DNA of 64,000 bases, taken from Manduca sexta (taxonomy: Eukaryota; Arthropoda; Insecta; Lepidoptera; Sphingidae). The DNA is taken from contig NC_051142.1 in assembly GCF_014839805.1 (NCBI RefSeq), positions 868,001-932,000 of the forward strand, written 5' to 3'. Shown here piece after piece: positions 14,001-29,000 of this stretch. The notes beneath the pieces are model-generated. The model was not told the DNA's origin, searched no databases, and saw only the letters and a program-made list of their open reading frames with translations. Numbering within the stretch: position 1 is the first letter of the stretch; every line of letters begins with the position of its first letter. Both the position numbers and the translations under genes were made by a program.

Positions 14001-17000
14001 TATTTTCTTACTATTTATATGGGAACATAGATAAGAATGTAACGTGTCTGGTCGACTTATATATCTATGCGAATAGTAGCATTTACTCAGAAGTTGTAAA
14101 ATTGGCCTCTATTGGACTATAGCTATTGATGTATATTCTATAGACACGAACGTCTATATTAACTATTTGTTCAAAATCTGGAGTTAGATCTAAAGTTCTC
14201 TGCAGCGCTCAATCATCAAACGTCATCTAAACTATTTTTTTAAAATATGCAACGCTAAAGCTCTTTTAATAGCTGTCAATATTGACACCAAATTAGTCAG
14301 TTTGAATGGATTGCAGTTCAATTCAGTTGAACACAATGAGTGTTCGGGACCTCACATCTAGTACATCTTCTATATATATATAAAAATAAATCCCTATTTC
14401 CCTTGGTCACGCCATCACGCATGAACGGCTGACCGATTTCACATTTTTTTTTTGTTGTGTTTGTTATTGTCAGGAGAAGTTCTTATGAAAGAAAATATTT
14501 AAAAAATTGCGCGGAAAATTATTAAATTTAAGAAAACTTAACGAAAATATCAATTTTATATAACTGTCAATTGTTTGAAATAACTGTCAGCGATTAACGG
14601 AATGCGCGCAGCAAATTCATAGTTATGACGGGACAACGTCTGTCGGGTCAATTAGTAGTAACTATTATATAACGATGATTATAGCCTAATATTTAATATT
14701 TATTAACACGCAGGCTACACATAAATTTTTAATCGGTGTTTTATTTGTTTATGACAACACAGACATACATATCGACACCTGTGTTACGTAACATTAAATT
14801 TTAATCGAGGTAATGTTTCATTTTATCGGCATTCAGCTCGTAAAATAAATCCCACAAAATAAATGCCTTGTTCGACGCCGTAGACTTTATACTCATGTTT
14901 GTGTCTATTTCCAAGTAATTTTGCTTTTCTCGCGTGTAAGGGATCCATTTTACCGGCAATAGGTCTGTCGTGACAGGAGTTGGGTTTCTGAAAATTAAAT
15001 TATATTGCATCATTTACCATAGCAATGAAATTCAAATTTACACAGCAATGAAATCCAAATCATGATTGAAATAATAATTTTCGTATCAAAGAAATAAATT
15101 TAAATGGCTTCTCCTTTTGGGCAAATTAACCTAGCTATTAAACATTTTCCCCCTTATTCATAGACGTTTTTTATCTATTGAGCATATATACAACAATATA
15201 ACAATTATAAACCAATCACAAGGGCCCTATGTCTACGCACTGCGAAGGCTGCCATTCCGTCAGCACTGAGAAACAGACTTGTTATCACTGCTTTACTCCG
15301 TCCTTAGATAAAAAACTTCTATGAATAAGGGGGTAAATCTATCAGCGTATTGTTCAATATCTTTGTTAGGAAATCTGTCCACGTCAATTTTATTGCATCA
15401 ATTAACCCCTTCCCAACATTTTTGATTAATTATTATACTTTACGTCTGGTACAGTTTCATTTACCATGATATTGAAACTACGTTTTAACGCTTACGGATA
15501 TTTGGTTTGACTGACTAAGACTGTTTTTTTAAAACTGTATTGTTCTACTTTTACTGTAAAAGATAAAAGTAGAACAATATCATCTTAATGTCAATAAGTT
15601 AGAATTTAATTCAACTCACCCATATTTAACAAAATTTGCCCAAAGTGTAGTCATTCGGTCAATAATTAATTGATCTTCAGACGAAGGTTCTTCCATAAAA
15701 GAAACATCAAATATAAATGAAATTTCGTCGCCATGCATTGCACCATCTTCTGTTGTTAAGCCCAATTTTCGCGTCATAAAGTTTCTTTGGCCTTCATACG
15801 AGAACATATAATAGTATACATCTTTGGCTCCATTTTCCATGTATTTGAACATATTTAACCTTGATGATACGAGGAAGTCAAAATCATTTCCGTACTCTAC
15901 AAATTTTTCTTTTACTGTCTCCATACTAAATGTTCTGTCAACTTCATAAAAATCGCGAATGATTTTTGCCATTTCATACCTTTCTTCCCGTGTCATATTA
16001 AAATGCTTAAACGAGACCAATATGGGATCAAAGCGTTTTATTATTTCTGGAATCTTGAGACCATAAATAAAAAGTGTCTCGTTTTGTATGTTACCTACCA
16101 TAAAAGATATGTTTTTGGCTGCAGGCACTTTCATGTTCCAAGGATAGTCGGACATTAATTTATTTACGTTCTCAAAAGGCTTTTCTATACAATATCTATA
16201 CGGAATTACCACTTTCTTCGATGCTTCTATCACTAAACTGGGATTTACAGATGAAAGAAACGTAATTGCTTCTTTGACGTCACTAGTGTTGGCACCCAGG
16301 TATTTTGCCAGTTTTAACACGCCCTTATCATGCGGCATGTGGTTTACTGGATGTGGAGTAAAAATGGGTCCACTTTGAAGTATAACTTTATCGAATAATC
16401 TTTCGTTTTCATCCAATGAATGGAGAAGCACATCAACGCTTGTTGCTCCGAAACTGTGACCGTCTAAAGTGATTTTATTTCGATCGCCTCCGAATTCTTC
16501 AATGTATTTATAGACCCATCTTAATGCGTTCTTTTGATCCTTGAATCCTTGGTTTCCAGGAACTTCCGGTATGTCAAGGCACAAGAAGCCGTAAGGACCG
16601 ACGCGATAATTAAACACAACTATAATTATATCATGCCTCACTAGATACTTCGGCCCGTACAAAAATCTACGATTAAATCCCAATATGTAATTACCTCCAT
16701 AAAAATAAACCAACACTGGCAGTTTATTTGTAGAGTTTGCAGTTTTAGGCACGTATATGTTTAAAGTTAGACAATTAATAGTTCCTTGAATTGTTTGGTT
16801 AAATTCTTCACTTTGTGGACACATTATTTCGTCATTATTGGCTTCAAATAACGTTGCGAAAGGTGGCTGCGGGAGAGATTCCTGCAAGTTGAATCAAATC
16901 ATATAAAACATACAATTTCATCAAAACATTTTTTTATTTTAAACTACTATCTACAAATACTTACTCCAAAGGGATTAGATTCATTGACTTTAGCATAAGG

Positions 17001-20000
17001 TATGCCTAGAAACATTAAGTAATCTCCATCGTCAGCTTCGAGGCCTTGTATCAGCCCCAGTTTTGTATTTATCAACGGATTTTCGCCTATCACGATATTT
17101 GGCAACAAAAATATAACTGTTACGCATACAATGTTTACTCGATTCATGATTTCAATTATTGATTAAATTTATACGAGTATATATTTTTTTTAAAATATAA
17201 ATAGTCGTTCACAAGAAATTTTGTTATACTTGGAATATTATAATTTGGGCACCCACAAAATTTAAAAACAGACTAGATGTCGTTACTGCTTCACATTGAT
17301 TATTGTACATAGTAAAGGCACAAGTATTTTTAGGTATTTATAATAACCAGCCATATGTTTACATTGATTGTTTAATAATTGTGTTATTTAATATTTATGG
17401 TACCTACGTAATATTAAATAAATTATGTAGAAGTGTTAGTGTTCATTGTCATTTATTTTTAAATTAATCCGCACACATAAACGGATCAAACCATGACCGT
17501 GCTATGAACGTATCATGCACGGAAGGAAACACGACACGGACTACTATCACCCTAGAATGTAAAAACAGTGCAGCTCTCCGTTTCCATTGCTTGCCATGCA
17601 CGGACCGTAGCGACACCGGCAAAATGTTGTCTCCGATAATTATTTTTGACGGTCCGTGCTTTGCACGCCACGATGTTGGTCGGTGACGGAACTGTTTAGA
17701 GTGTATAGTATCATACTTTTCAGAATAAAGAATATTTTTTTGTCTGACACTTTAGTAGCACTCTCGTGGTCAGAAACGGTGTAGTAGATAGCAGTGGCAA
17801 AGTGTGAAATTTTCCGAAAGAGAACTCAACACAACATATAGGTATTGATACGCATATATGCAGTCGGCAAATTCCTCTATAAAATTTATAGATGCAAACC
17901 TATATACATTAAATGTCTAACAAGTCTAGGTAAAATAGGTACCCATGCATAACGAAGCAGTTTTGTATGCAAAGCCTTTTGTTTTCTGTAGAATAAAGGA
18001 GCATAAATAGAAACATTTAAAAAGATAAAACAAAGAAAGTTTTTGCATTAATCGCCAATTTTTTTGCTAACTATATTTTTTTAAAATTCTTGTATGCGGT
18101 TGCTAAAAATGAAGACATTAAAATGCAGTTCCATAAACAAGTTTCCTTGTAGTTAATGCAGTCACGACAGTTGCCTTTACTGTCCCTTCCCAAAAATCCG
18201 CCCTGTATAATGTTTCTATTGAATATATTTTTATCTGTTTAGATTGCAATTTTTTATATATATGTTACTTTTATTAACATATATTTCCGCTATATTCGCG
18301 TTTAAGGAAGTAAAATAAAAAATAGATTCAAGAAAATTAAAGTCATTATATTAAAATTTATAAAATTATATGGTAATTTTTTTACTTTTTTTGCCGTATC
18401 TACTCCGACACCATATATTTCGAACAACACGTGCTGTACTATTTTCTAATCATTAATTTCCTCTTCCTTTCTGTTTATTCCATTGTCTTTTAAGTATATC
18501 CAAATTACTTTTAATGCATTGTCGGTAACCTTTCGTATTTGCCATTTAATTTGTAGAATAAATCCCAGAAAGCCATCCTTTTCGGGAACGGTTGGATCCC
18601 AGTGCTCACATTTAAACCGAGATTATAATAAAAAAGCGAATCTTTTGTTACCGGTTTCCATTCTAGTGGCAGTAATTCGGATGTTGTCGGTTGTGGGTCT
18701 CTGAAAATAAAAAAATAAGTTTAGCTTATATAGTTCAAGGCATAGTGTCGTTGCCTTAAACAAGTACGGTAGTTGATTACTTCTTTTTAAATACATTTAT
18801 CAAAATGTATTGCATACAGATTTATCGGAAAAAGAATTTTTAAAATCCACGCAATCATAAATAAGTTATAAAAGTTTGAAATTTGGTGGAAAGCAAAGCT
18901 ACCAAATTACAGTAAGTAAGTAGGAAGTAGGCAAATGTGACGACACCAAATTCCACCGGCCATAACGCTGCGTGAGTGAGAGAAGGACAGCGCGATAACC
19001 CCACCACGCCCCCACTTTTGCTCACAACAAAATTTCAAATATGAATAACTGTTTTATTTTTCAATCAATTTTGATATAACATAGGAAACTATCCTATTAT
19101 AACCAATATTTTTTCCATCCCCGGTTAATACTTTGCTCGCATAGAATTATATAATACCTAGTACCCTCTTTGTAGATCACTCTGAAGAAGTAAGTGTTCG
19201 TGTGAAACATGTCGTTGGCTCGATATTACGTGGTTGTATGTTATATTTTTTGTACAAATAGAATTGTACATGTTACATGATACTTTGTTTTTTCAGTAAA
19301 ATTTCCAATATGCCCGATTCCCGAAAGAAAAAAAGGGGAACCAAAAATTATTGCCTTTTAAAATTTTTACCAACACGAGAATTTTACATCTCATTTTTCA
19401 AACATAACATCTTTTAATAGTGAACCAGGGATTTATAAAGTATGCTATAACTTGTAAAGAATTTTGATTTACATACACACCCATACTTAACAAAGTTGGC
19501 CCACATTGTGGTTACACGATCTATCATGAGTTGGTCATTTGGTGAATGTTTGTCTTTAATAGGTACCGTGTCGAACAGATATCCTTGGTCGTCAACATGA
19601 GCAGCTCCTTGAAATGAGTCGTTCACTCCATATATTTGTCTAATAAAGTTTCTTTCTCCAAAATACGAAAACACATAGTAGTACAATTTCTTTACGTTGT
19701 TTTTAATAAACCTTTCAATGTTTATCTTTGTTGGATATGTGTGTACCGTGTCCGATGCGAAGTCAATTATTTTTTGTTTAACTTTATTACTCACTTCCTC
19801 GTCCCCTATGTAAAAATGTCTGACCTGGTCTTCTATTGTTTCAAGCCGTTCTTCGTCAAAGTCAAATAAGGCGTATAATATATCTTTGAATATATTTTTG
19901 TTTGTGTTATCGAAATCTGTTGACGCGTAATGATGCAGTAGTTCATTGTTAGATTGTTGTATTAACATGGGCATCTTTCTGATACTTGGTATTTCAGTGA

Positions 20001-23000
20001 TATGTGCCATGTGCCTCGTAATAAAATTTTCGACATTATCGAATTCTTTCTCTATACATATTGTATAAAGTATGTTTAATTTACTCGATGCTTTTATAAC
20101 TGCTAAGGGATCTTGAATAGTTAAGAATTTAATTGCCTCACTCGTATTGTCTGTTTTGAGTCCAAGTTCCTCAGCTATTCTGTGGGGTACAGTGACATCT
20201 GAATTGCCCATTATTAGTGGGTACGCCATTAAGCCGCCTTGAAGGATGATTTGTTGAAACAGGGGATACTTTGTGCGCATGAAATGTAAAGACGCGTGTA
20301 ATCCGCCAGCACTAGCGCCGGCCAATGTTATTCTTTGCGGATCCCCACCAAACGCGTCTATATTTTCACTTATCCACTTGAGCGCTAAAAGTTGATCTTT
20401 GAGCCCTTGATTACCTGGTATTTCTGACGTATCAAGACACATAAATCCATACGGACCTAAACGAAAACTTATTATTATGAGAATTATATCTTGTTTCATT
20501 AAAAATGTGGGTCCATAAATATGTCTTCCTGGAAAACCAACCTCATTACGTCCGCCCGGTATATAGATTAGTACGGGCAGAGGATTTTGTACTGAGGCCA
20601 CGTTTGGTACGTAGATGTTTAAATAAAGGCAATCCAGCGATCCAGTTAGTGTGTGGTTGTAATCTTCTATTTGCGGGCACATCACGTTATCGTCGTTGGC
20701 GTCGAACACTCCTTCAAATTTAGGGAATGGAATGGACCGCTGCAAAATGAATTTTTATGACGAGCATTATTATTTTGAAAGTAGAAGGTCAATAGTAACA
20801 AAGTAATCAAACTATCAAATATATGTATAGGTGTTGGTACAAGAGATAGATATTTTAGGCAATATCCTTAACCTCAGTGTTTCCACTTTGCCTTCTTGTG
20901 ACGAAAGTGTGTGTTTTCTGTGGAAAAGGTTTAGTCCACTGCGATCGATTACTATACACACTGATTTGACATCATGTTTTTAAAACAGAAAAGTCTTTCA
21001 TATAAAAATTTATAATATTGTACTTACACCAAAAGGGTTTTCATTGTCCACCGTCGCATAAGGCACGCCCAAATACATAGAATAGTCATCATTTCCAGCT
21101 TTTAAACCTCTTATATTACCTAACTTAGTTCTTACGACAGGATCGCCTAAATTCCATTTTATAACAATATTTATCAGCAAAAGGTACAAATACTTTCTCA
21201 TGTACATCATGATTAATTGATGTTAATTTTCAAATAATGCTTCAGTATTGGTTGTCACTTTAACTTTATAACGAAAGGCACTTGTATAAATAAAATGCTA
21301 ATCTACAAGGTAATTGTATAGAGAAAACTACTAAAAACAAAAAAAAAAAAATATTTAACATTACCTTTATATCGGTTCCAATTTGGTATCTTATCGACAT
21401 GCCCAATTAAAATTAAACATTGTTTGTGTATATTTGTAAATGTATGTATCTAGTTTAACTAGCAAATTTAATTAGGCATTGCCTCTAAAATTGGAAACCA
21501 ATATAAAGTTAATGTTAAATTATTTTTGTTTTTTTTAATGGATTTTGAACATGGTTTAATTTTTTCTTAAAAGTTTTTATTTATTGCTTTTTCGTGTCAG
21601 TAAGAAGTAGACTACTTCGATTGTGTTGTGCACGTAGTACGGCTGTCGCGGTGATGTGATGATGTATGTATATTAGAAGTAGACTACTCAACACAAAAAC
21701 ATAACTAAAAACGTCACAAGAAAGCAAAATTGGCAGTTTTGTTTACTTGGACGACATAATTATTCTAGTTATTTTAGTTTTAAAACCAAGCTAGAGAAGC
21801 GAATTTTACAAAAATTCTATGACAGTAATATGGAAGTATATTCTTTCGAATAAAAAATGAATTTTCCAAATCGGTTTTATAAATGACCGAGTTCTGAGGT
21901 TACTTAATAAATAATCGTCGGCTAAGAGTGCTGAGCTGCTAACTCCATTTTTACCGAAAATGAGATTTTGATACCATCAGATAGAGCGAGCAAAACTCTA
22001 CAAAATCGTAAAACATACCAAGTGCCTCTAACACACGACAATGTCACTTTTTCAGCCTCAATAATATCTGACAACTCCTTGGATGTGAAATTAACCCGCG
22101 TAAAACTTGCTAACTCCCTCATTTGGCGCCATTTTGTGGGCAAATGTGCAGCACAAATTCCCGCGGCATGGCACCATAACTCCTATATGAAGAAGAACTA
22201 CAATTTTACTTCGTGTGTGATATTATTGAACAATGGTGATTCTTGCTTTTTAATTTTTCTATGTTTGTTTTGTCTTTTGAATTGTGTTAATACATAAAAG
22301 CTTAAAATTTGGCATCCTCTTGCTTGGCTTGGGAGTTAGCCCATTTTATTTCTTAGAAATAAGTCTTGTTAAAGGAGTTAGACATAATTATTTTTTGCAA
22401 TTCAATACCTTTCTATGCTTTAATAACACTTGTGTACATGTTTTAACTCAAAAAACATAAGTAATACTTATGTTATTTATATCATGAATTATATATAGTT
22501 GGTATCCACGGTTAAGAGAGAAAATTAGCGTGGCCAAGTAATACAGTAAAAGGTAGCTTAGTCATACTGCGATGTAAATATATAAATATTAAATTTACAA
22601 ATAAATCAGAAAAATTTGGGTATTTATATCGCTATATCCAGCGATAAACATTGCACATTGATTGATTGTTGGTGAAATCTTTGGGAAAGTATTTCTGTAG
22701 CCAGTGATAGTTCTCTTTATTTTAATCAAAATAAAAGACCCTAACTTTCAAAAGTATGATGGCATCCATAAAAAACGAGGGAATCCTTTACGAAGTCAGT
22801 CAGTACAAAATAAGAATTAAAATGTAAATAATTATCGTAAAAAGCAACAAGAACGAGTGGCAAATGCCACTGGAAATTTACTGAGAACTTTGAAAAATAT
22901 ATTAAACGAATTCGGTACTGAAACACAGAGGTTAACAGAATTTTCAGTGGACAAGTTATTTGCTGAACACGGGCACACTATGTTGTGACTGCCAACGTAT

Positions 23001-26000
23001 CAACCGGATTTTAATCCAAATTAAAATATGTGGTCTCGATTGAAGGGCTATGTAGCCGCTCGAAACGAGGATATGAATTAGATTACAGTAAAAACAATAT
23101 TCATTGAAAAGTAAATATTACCGGGGCTGAAGAATGGAAATAGGTTTGCGATCATGCAATCAAATACGAGAATAAATATCTAAGAATTTAACACGACGTA
23201 GACGATTACACTGATAAACTAGTAAATAATATGGCCGATAGTGACAGTGATATGGAACTCTTTGAGAGCAAAGATATTTAATTCGTGAGACAGGGGGATG
23301 GCATATCTCCAAAACTGTTCAAAAACGTACTGTAGGATTTGTTCATAACTCTGGTGATTACATCTCGCTTGCAATTCGCAGACGACATAGTGATAATGGC
23401 AGAAACACTGGAAGATCTGCAACAGATGCTGTGTTCAGCTTAGCATCAGCCTCACAGCGAGTAAGTCTAACAATGAATCTTGATAAGACAAAAGTTATGA
23501 TCAAGGACCGTTTTATCGTTGTCAATGGCCACCTTCTCAAAGTTGTTTCCGAATAATTTTACCATGGGCAGATTCTGCAATTAGGAACAAACAGTTTTGA
23601 GAAGGAGGTTAAAAGGAGATTCCAGCTGGCCTGGGCCGCATTTGGTAAACTACGTCGGGTTTTCTCGTGGTTTCTACCGCAATGTCTGAAAATTAAGGTT
23701 TTCATCCAATGCGTCCTACCTGTCATAACCTACGGTGCCGAAACGTGAATGCTCAAAGTGGCTGGTCCACCAGTCCAAGGTCGCTCAGCGAGCTATGGAA
23801 CGTGCTATGCTTGGAGTTTCTCTGAAGGATAAATTCATAACGAAGTCATCCGTCAGAGAACCAATGTCACCGACATAGCAGACAAGATTAGCAAACTAAA
23901 GTAGCAGTGGGCAGGGCATATCTGTCGAAGAAGCGATAACTGATGGGGTAAACGAGTTCTTGAGTGGAGACCACGACTCGGCAAACGTATTTGTAGGACG
24001 CCTTCAAGCAAAGTGGAGTGACGATTTACAAAAGGTCGCTGACAACAACTGGATGCGACAGCCCGAAGACAGGGTAAAATGGCGCATATTTGGGGAGGCC
24101 TATGTATATCAGTGGATAAAGATATAGGCTGATGATGATAAGAATTTTGAGAATTTAGATGATTGAAAGTTTTCATTTAAATGTTATTTTAGCAATTATG
24201 TGTATAATGATTAGTGTTTAATATGTACGCTACATGACGAGTTACTTATCAAATTATGTAATCGTGTTAAAAACATTTTCTTTTTTTTATTTTCCCTAAT
24301 CAAAAACAACACCTAAATATTTTAACAGCACGTAATAAACACGGGATTCTTAGTGTTTTGTGTATCCAAATGTCGATGTGCAATATTTATCGTCGAATAC
24401 TTATAACGACTTGCAGGTGATAAAGCAGACGTTACCAACAAATTTTGACTTTTATGAAAGTTTTATTTCACTGCTAATCATAATTATTGAATAGGTACTA
24501 ATAGTAATATGCATGTGTTTAATATTTTTTTTTTATAAAAGCATTCTACTTAAAATTTAAGATTATTTATTTAATGTGATAAAATGCTAACTCCAATTTA
24601 ATAGCAATATAAATCTAATTTTCTAAAACGAAAAATGGCTAACTCCATTTTTCTGTAATAATTATAAATCATTTGATAGTTAATAGTTGTTTTGTGCAAA
24701 TATATAAAACTTAAAGAAATATCTACCAACGGGATTTTCATTCTTTCGATGTTGTAAGAAATAAAATAATAATTCAGTTTTTTTTATCCTGTTACTAATT
24801 GTCTATTATGGAGTTAGCAGCTCAGCACTCTTAGCCGACGATTATTATGTTAAAATAAATAATGTAATGTTAAAATACATGTTGCATTGATAACCTCCTC
24901 CTTTTTGTTTAAATCGGTTAAAGAGTGCGTAACAAATTAATACAATACTAGCACCCGATTAATGTGGATTTACAGATGCTTTCCGCATTAAAAACTTTGT
25001 ATATGAAAAAATATTTTATTATCATGTAACATGAATTCATACCGAATTATAAAAAAAAAACTGTGCTTCTTTGTGATGTTTCTCTGAGAGGGTAAACAGT
25101 AAAGGTGCTGGTAGTGATATGAATGTCAATAGTGCCCGATTTGAACTTTGAAAGTCATTGTAGTCGGCGTTATCAGTAGACAGATAACATCTTTTCGTAA
25201 AGTCGATTTCCACAGTTCCAATTGCTGTACACGTTGTCGAATCGTCTCATACGGCTCCTCTTCAAAGCTACGTTACATAAGAGCAATAATTTCTTCTGTG
25301 CGAACTATATAGCGCCTTTGTGGATCGTTATTAATAAGAGTGTGTCGAGAGCGGATGGAAAAATGTTAAATGGACGTAGCGCACTTAAGTATGGCGAGCT
25401 GATCATTTATTTTGAATACGAATTTGCACAATTTGCAAGCGTTGTTCTAGTGTCAGACTATTCATTATGTCATGATAAAACGTATTAATCACAAATTATT
25501 TGTCAACTGTACAAATACATTTTTGGTAGCTTCAATTGCTGTTTTGAACGTCTTATTTGTATACTTGTAAAATAATACTAGGTAGATATTGTAACTTTGA
25601 CTTTTTGGATGTCCAACACCTCAATCCCCGTCGTGACCAGAAAGGCTGCAAAGTTTTCGAAACGTCGGGAGAAAACCATAATATAAAAACAGAGATAAAA
25701 TCCGAAAAATAATTTTATTTCAATGCTTTTAATGGGTTGTCGGTAACCTTTCGTATTTGCCGTACAATTTGTATATCAAGTCCCAGAAAGCCATCCTTTT
25801 CGGGAACGGTTGGATCCCAGTGCTCACATTTAAACCGAGATTATAATAAAAAAGCGAATCTTTTGTAACCGGTTTCCATTCCAGTGGCAGTAATTCAGAT
25901 GTTTTCGGTTGTGGGTCTCTGAAAATAAAAAAAATAAGTTTAACTGATATTTCAAAGAAAGGAAGAAGGAAGCAAGACAAATATTTTATTAGTGACGGAC

Positions 26001-29000
26001 ACAAAAAACATACAGAAATATAAAATAAAAAATTAAGTACACTTAAAATTATAAACATAAAAGTACTAGATTATTTTAAGTAAGAAGATAATATACAATG
26101 TGATGCTGCATGCCGTGGTCGTGGCAGGTCGGTGGCCACTCAGCGTAATACTGCGCTGCCGTGTATATATAGTTCATAAACGTATCATAATCTATATTTT
26201 TTCCATTCAGGATTAATCCTTTGCTTACATAGAATTAGATTGTAGGACCCTCTTTGTAGATCACTTTGAAAAGGAAGTGTTTGTGTGAAAATTTCGTTGG
26301 CACGCTATTACGTAGTTCTATGTTATATTATTTGTACAAATGAATTATAATGTCTTATGATTCTATGTCTTTTTCAGTAAAAAATTCCAATTATCCCGAA
26401 AGATACAAAAAGGAAGAACCATAAATTTACGTCTTTTCTAATTTTAAGCAACTTTTAAGTATATCTCATTTTTCAAACACAAGTAAAATTAACATAACGT
26501 CTTGTAATAGTGAAATAGGGATTTATAAATTATCTTATAACTTGTAAAATAATTTGGACTAAATACACACCCATATTTAACAAAGTTGGCCCACATTGTG
26601 GTTACACGATCTATTATGAGTTGGTCATTTGGTGAATGTTTGTCTTTAATAGGTACCGTGTCGAACAGATATCCTTGGTCGTCAACATGAGCAGCTCCTT
26701 GAAATGATTCGTTCACTGCATATATTTGTCTAATAAAGTTTCTTTCTCCAAAATACGAAAACACATAGTAGTACAACTTCTTTACGTTGTTTTTAATAAA
26801 CCTTTCAATGTTTATCTTTGTTGGATATGTGTGTACCGTGTCCGATGCGAAGTCGATTATTTTTTGTTTAACTTTATTACTCACTTCCTTGTCACCTATG
26901 TAAAAATGTCTGACCTGATCTTCTATTCTTTCAAGCCGTTCCTTGTCAAAGTTAAATAAAGCGTCCAATATATTTTTGAATATGTTTTTGTTTGCGTTAT
27001 CGAAATCTATTGAACCGTATTTATGCAGTAGTTCATTGTTCGATTGTGCTATTAACATGGGCATCTTTCTGATACTTGGTATATCAGTGATATGTGCCAT
27101 GTGCCTTGTAATAAAATTTTCGACATTATCGAATTCTTTCTCTATACATACTTTATAACGTATATTTAATTTACTCGATGCTTTAATAACTGCTAAGGGA
27201 TCTTGAGTAGTTAGAAATGTAATTGCTTCACTTGTATTGTCTGTTTTGAGTCCAAGTTCCTCAGCTATTCTGTGGGGTACAGTGACATCTGAATTGCCCA
27301 TTATTAGTGGGTACGCCATTAAGCCGCCTTGAAGGATGATTTGTTGAAACAGGGGATACTTTGTGCGCATGAAATGTAAAGACGCGTGTAATCCACCAGC
27401 ACTAGCGCCGGCTAATGTTATTCTTTGCGGATCCCCACCAAACGCGTCTATATTTTCACTTACCCACTGGAGTGCTAGAAGTTGATCTTTGAGCCCTTGA
27501 TTACCCGGTATTTCTGGCGTATCGAGACACATAAATCCATACGGACCTAAACGAAAACTTATTATTATGAGTATTATATCTTGTTTCATTAAAAATGTGG
27601 GTCCAAAAATATGTCTTCCTGGAAAACCAACCTCATTACGTCCGCCCGGGATATAGATTAGTACGGGCAGAGGATTTTGTACTGAGGCCACGTTTGGTAC
27701 GTAGATGTTTAAATAAAGGCAATCCAGCGATCCAGTTTGTGTGTGGTTGTAATCTTCTATTTGCGGGCACATCACGCTATCATCGTTGGCGTCGAACACT
27801 CCTTCAAATTTATGGAATGGAATGGACCGCTGCAAAATGAATTTTTATGACGAGCATTATTATTTTGAAAGTAGAAGGTCAGTAGTGACAAGTGATGAAG
27901 TAATCAAATAAATGTACAGGTTTTGGGACAAGAGATAGATATTTTAGGCAGTTATTGAATTTCAATGTTTTCACTTTGCGTCAGTTTTCTGTGGGAAGGG
28001 GTTACATCAACCCGGATCGATTACCATACAGCCTGATTTGACCCAATTTTTTTAATGCAACAAAATCTTTAATAGAAAGATATGATATTGTACTTACACC
28101 AAAAGGGTTTTCATTGTCCACCGTCGCATAAGGCACGCCCAAATACATAGAATAGTCATCATTTCCAGCCTTTAAACCTCTTATATTACCCAACTTAGTT
28201 CTTATGACAGGATTGCCTGAATTCCATTTTATAACACTATTGATAATTAATCCAATTAGTGTTCCAAACAATACAACTGCTGCCAGCAACAGGTACAAAT
28301 ACTTTCTCTTACACGTCATGATTAACTTTTGTCAATTTTGGAATATTACTTCGGTTTTGGCTGTCATTTGGACTTTATGACGAAAGCCACTTGTATAAAT
28401 AAAATGCTAGTTTGCACTCAACAAGGTAATTGTGTAGAGAAAACCATTAAAAACAGAAAAATATTAAATAATACCTTTATAGCGGTTTCCAATGTGGTAT
28501 TTTTTCGACATGCCTAATTAAAAGTAAATATTGTTTTTGTATGTTTGTTAATGTATTCTTCTAACATTTTTAATTAGGCACCGACTCTTAAATTGGATAG
28601 TAATATAAAGGTAATGTTAAATTATTTTTTGTTTTTGAACGTGGTTTAATTTTTTGTTTTTTATTTTGTTTGTTTGTAACGAATAGCGTACTTCGATTGC
28701 GAAGTTATGTTGTGCACGCGGTACGACAATCGCGATGACGTGTTACACCTCTGCCTACCACTGAGAAGAAGAAAAGGTGTGATGCTATATATAAATTTCT
28801 ATGTATTTAAGAAGTAGACTTAACCTAACTCAAAACAAAAACATAATTAAAAACGTCACAAGAAAAGAAAAATTCGCATTTTCATTTATTTGGACGATAT
28901 AATTATTCTAGTTGTTTTAGTTTTAGAACAAACTACTGAAGCGATTTAAAAAAAATCATGGGACCAATGTGGAGATATATTCTTTCTAATAAAAAAAAGA

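Larger units (their letters stand above)
21910..24846. mobile_element. 2.9-kb element with about 38-bp terminal inverted repeats and subterminal GCTAACTCC motifs
   Basis: Left end AATAATCGTCGGCTAAGAGT continues to CATTTTTAC; the right end (24801-24846) is its reverse complement over about 38 bases. The nonamer GCTAACTCC or its complement recurs at 21938, 22109, 22332, 24586, 24638 and 24810, clustered near both ends like transposase binding sites. The duplicated spacer near CE3 has the flanking sequence joined at about 29035-29060 without this insert, so the outer boundary is supported by an empty paralogous site. It carries no intact gene, only the two relics annotated separately. Flanking target-site duplication is unclear. 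Superfamily not identified. Confidence 0.6.
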
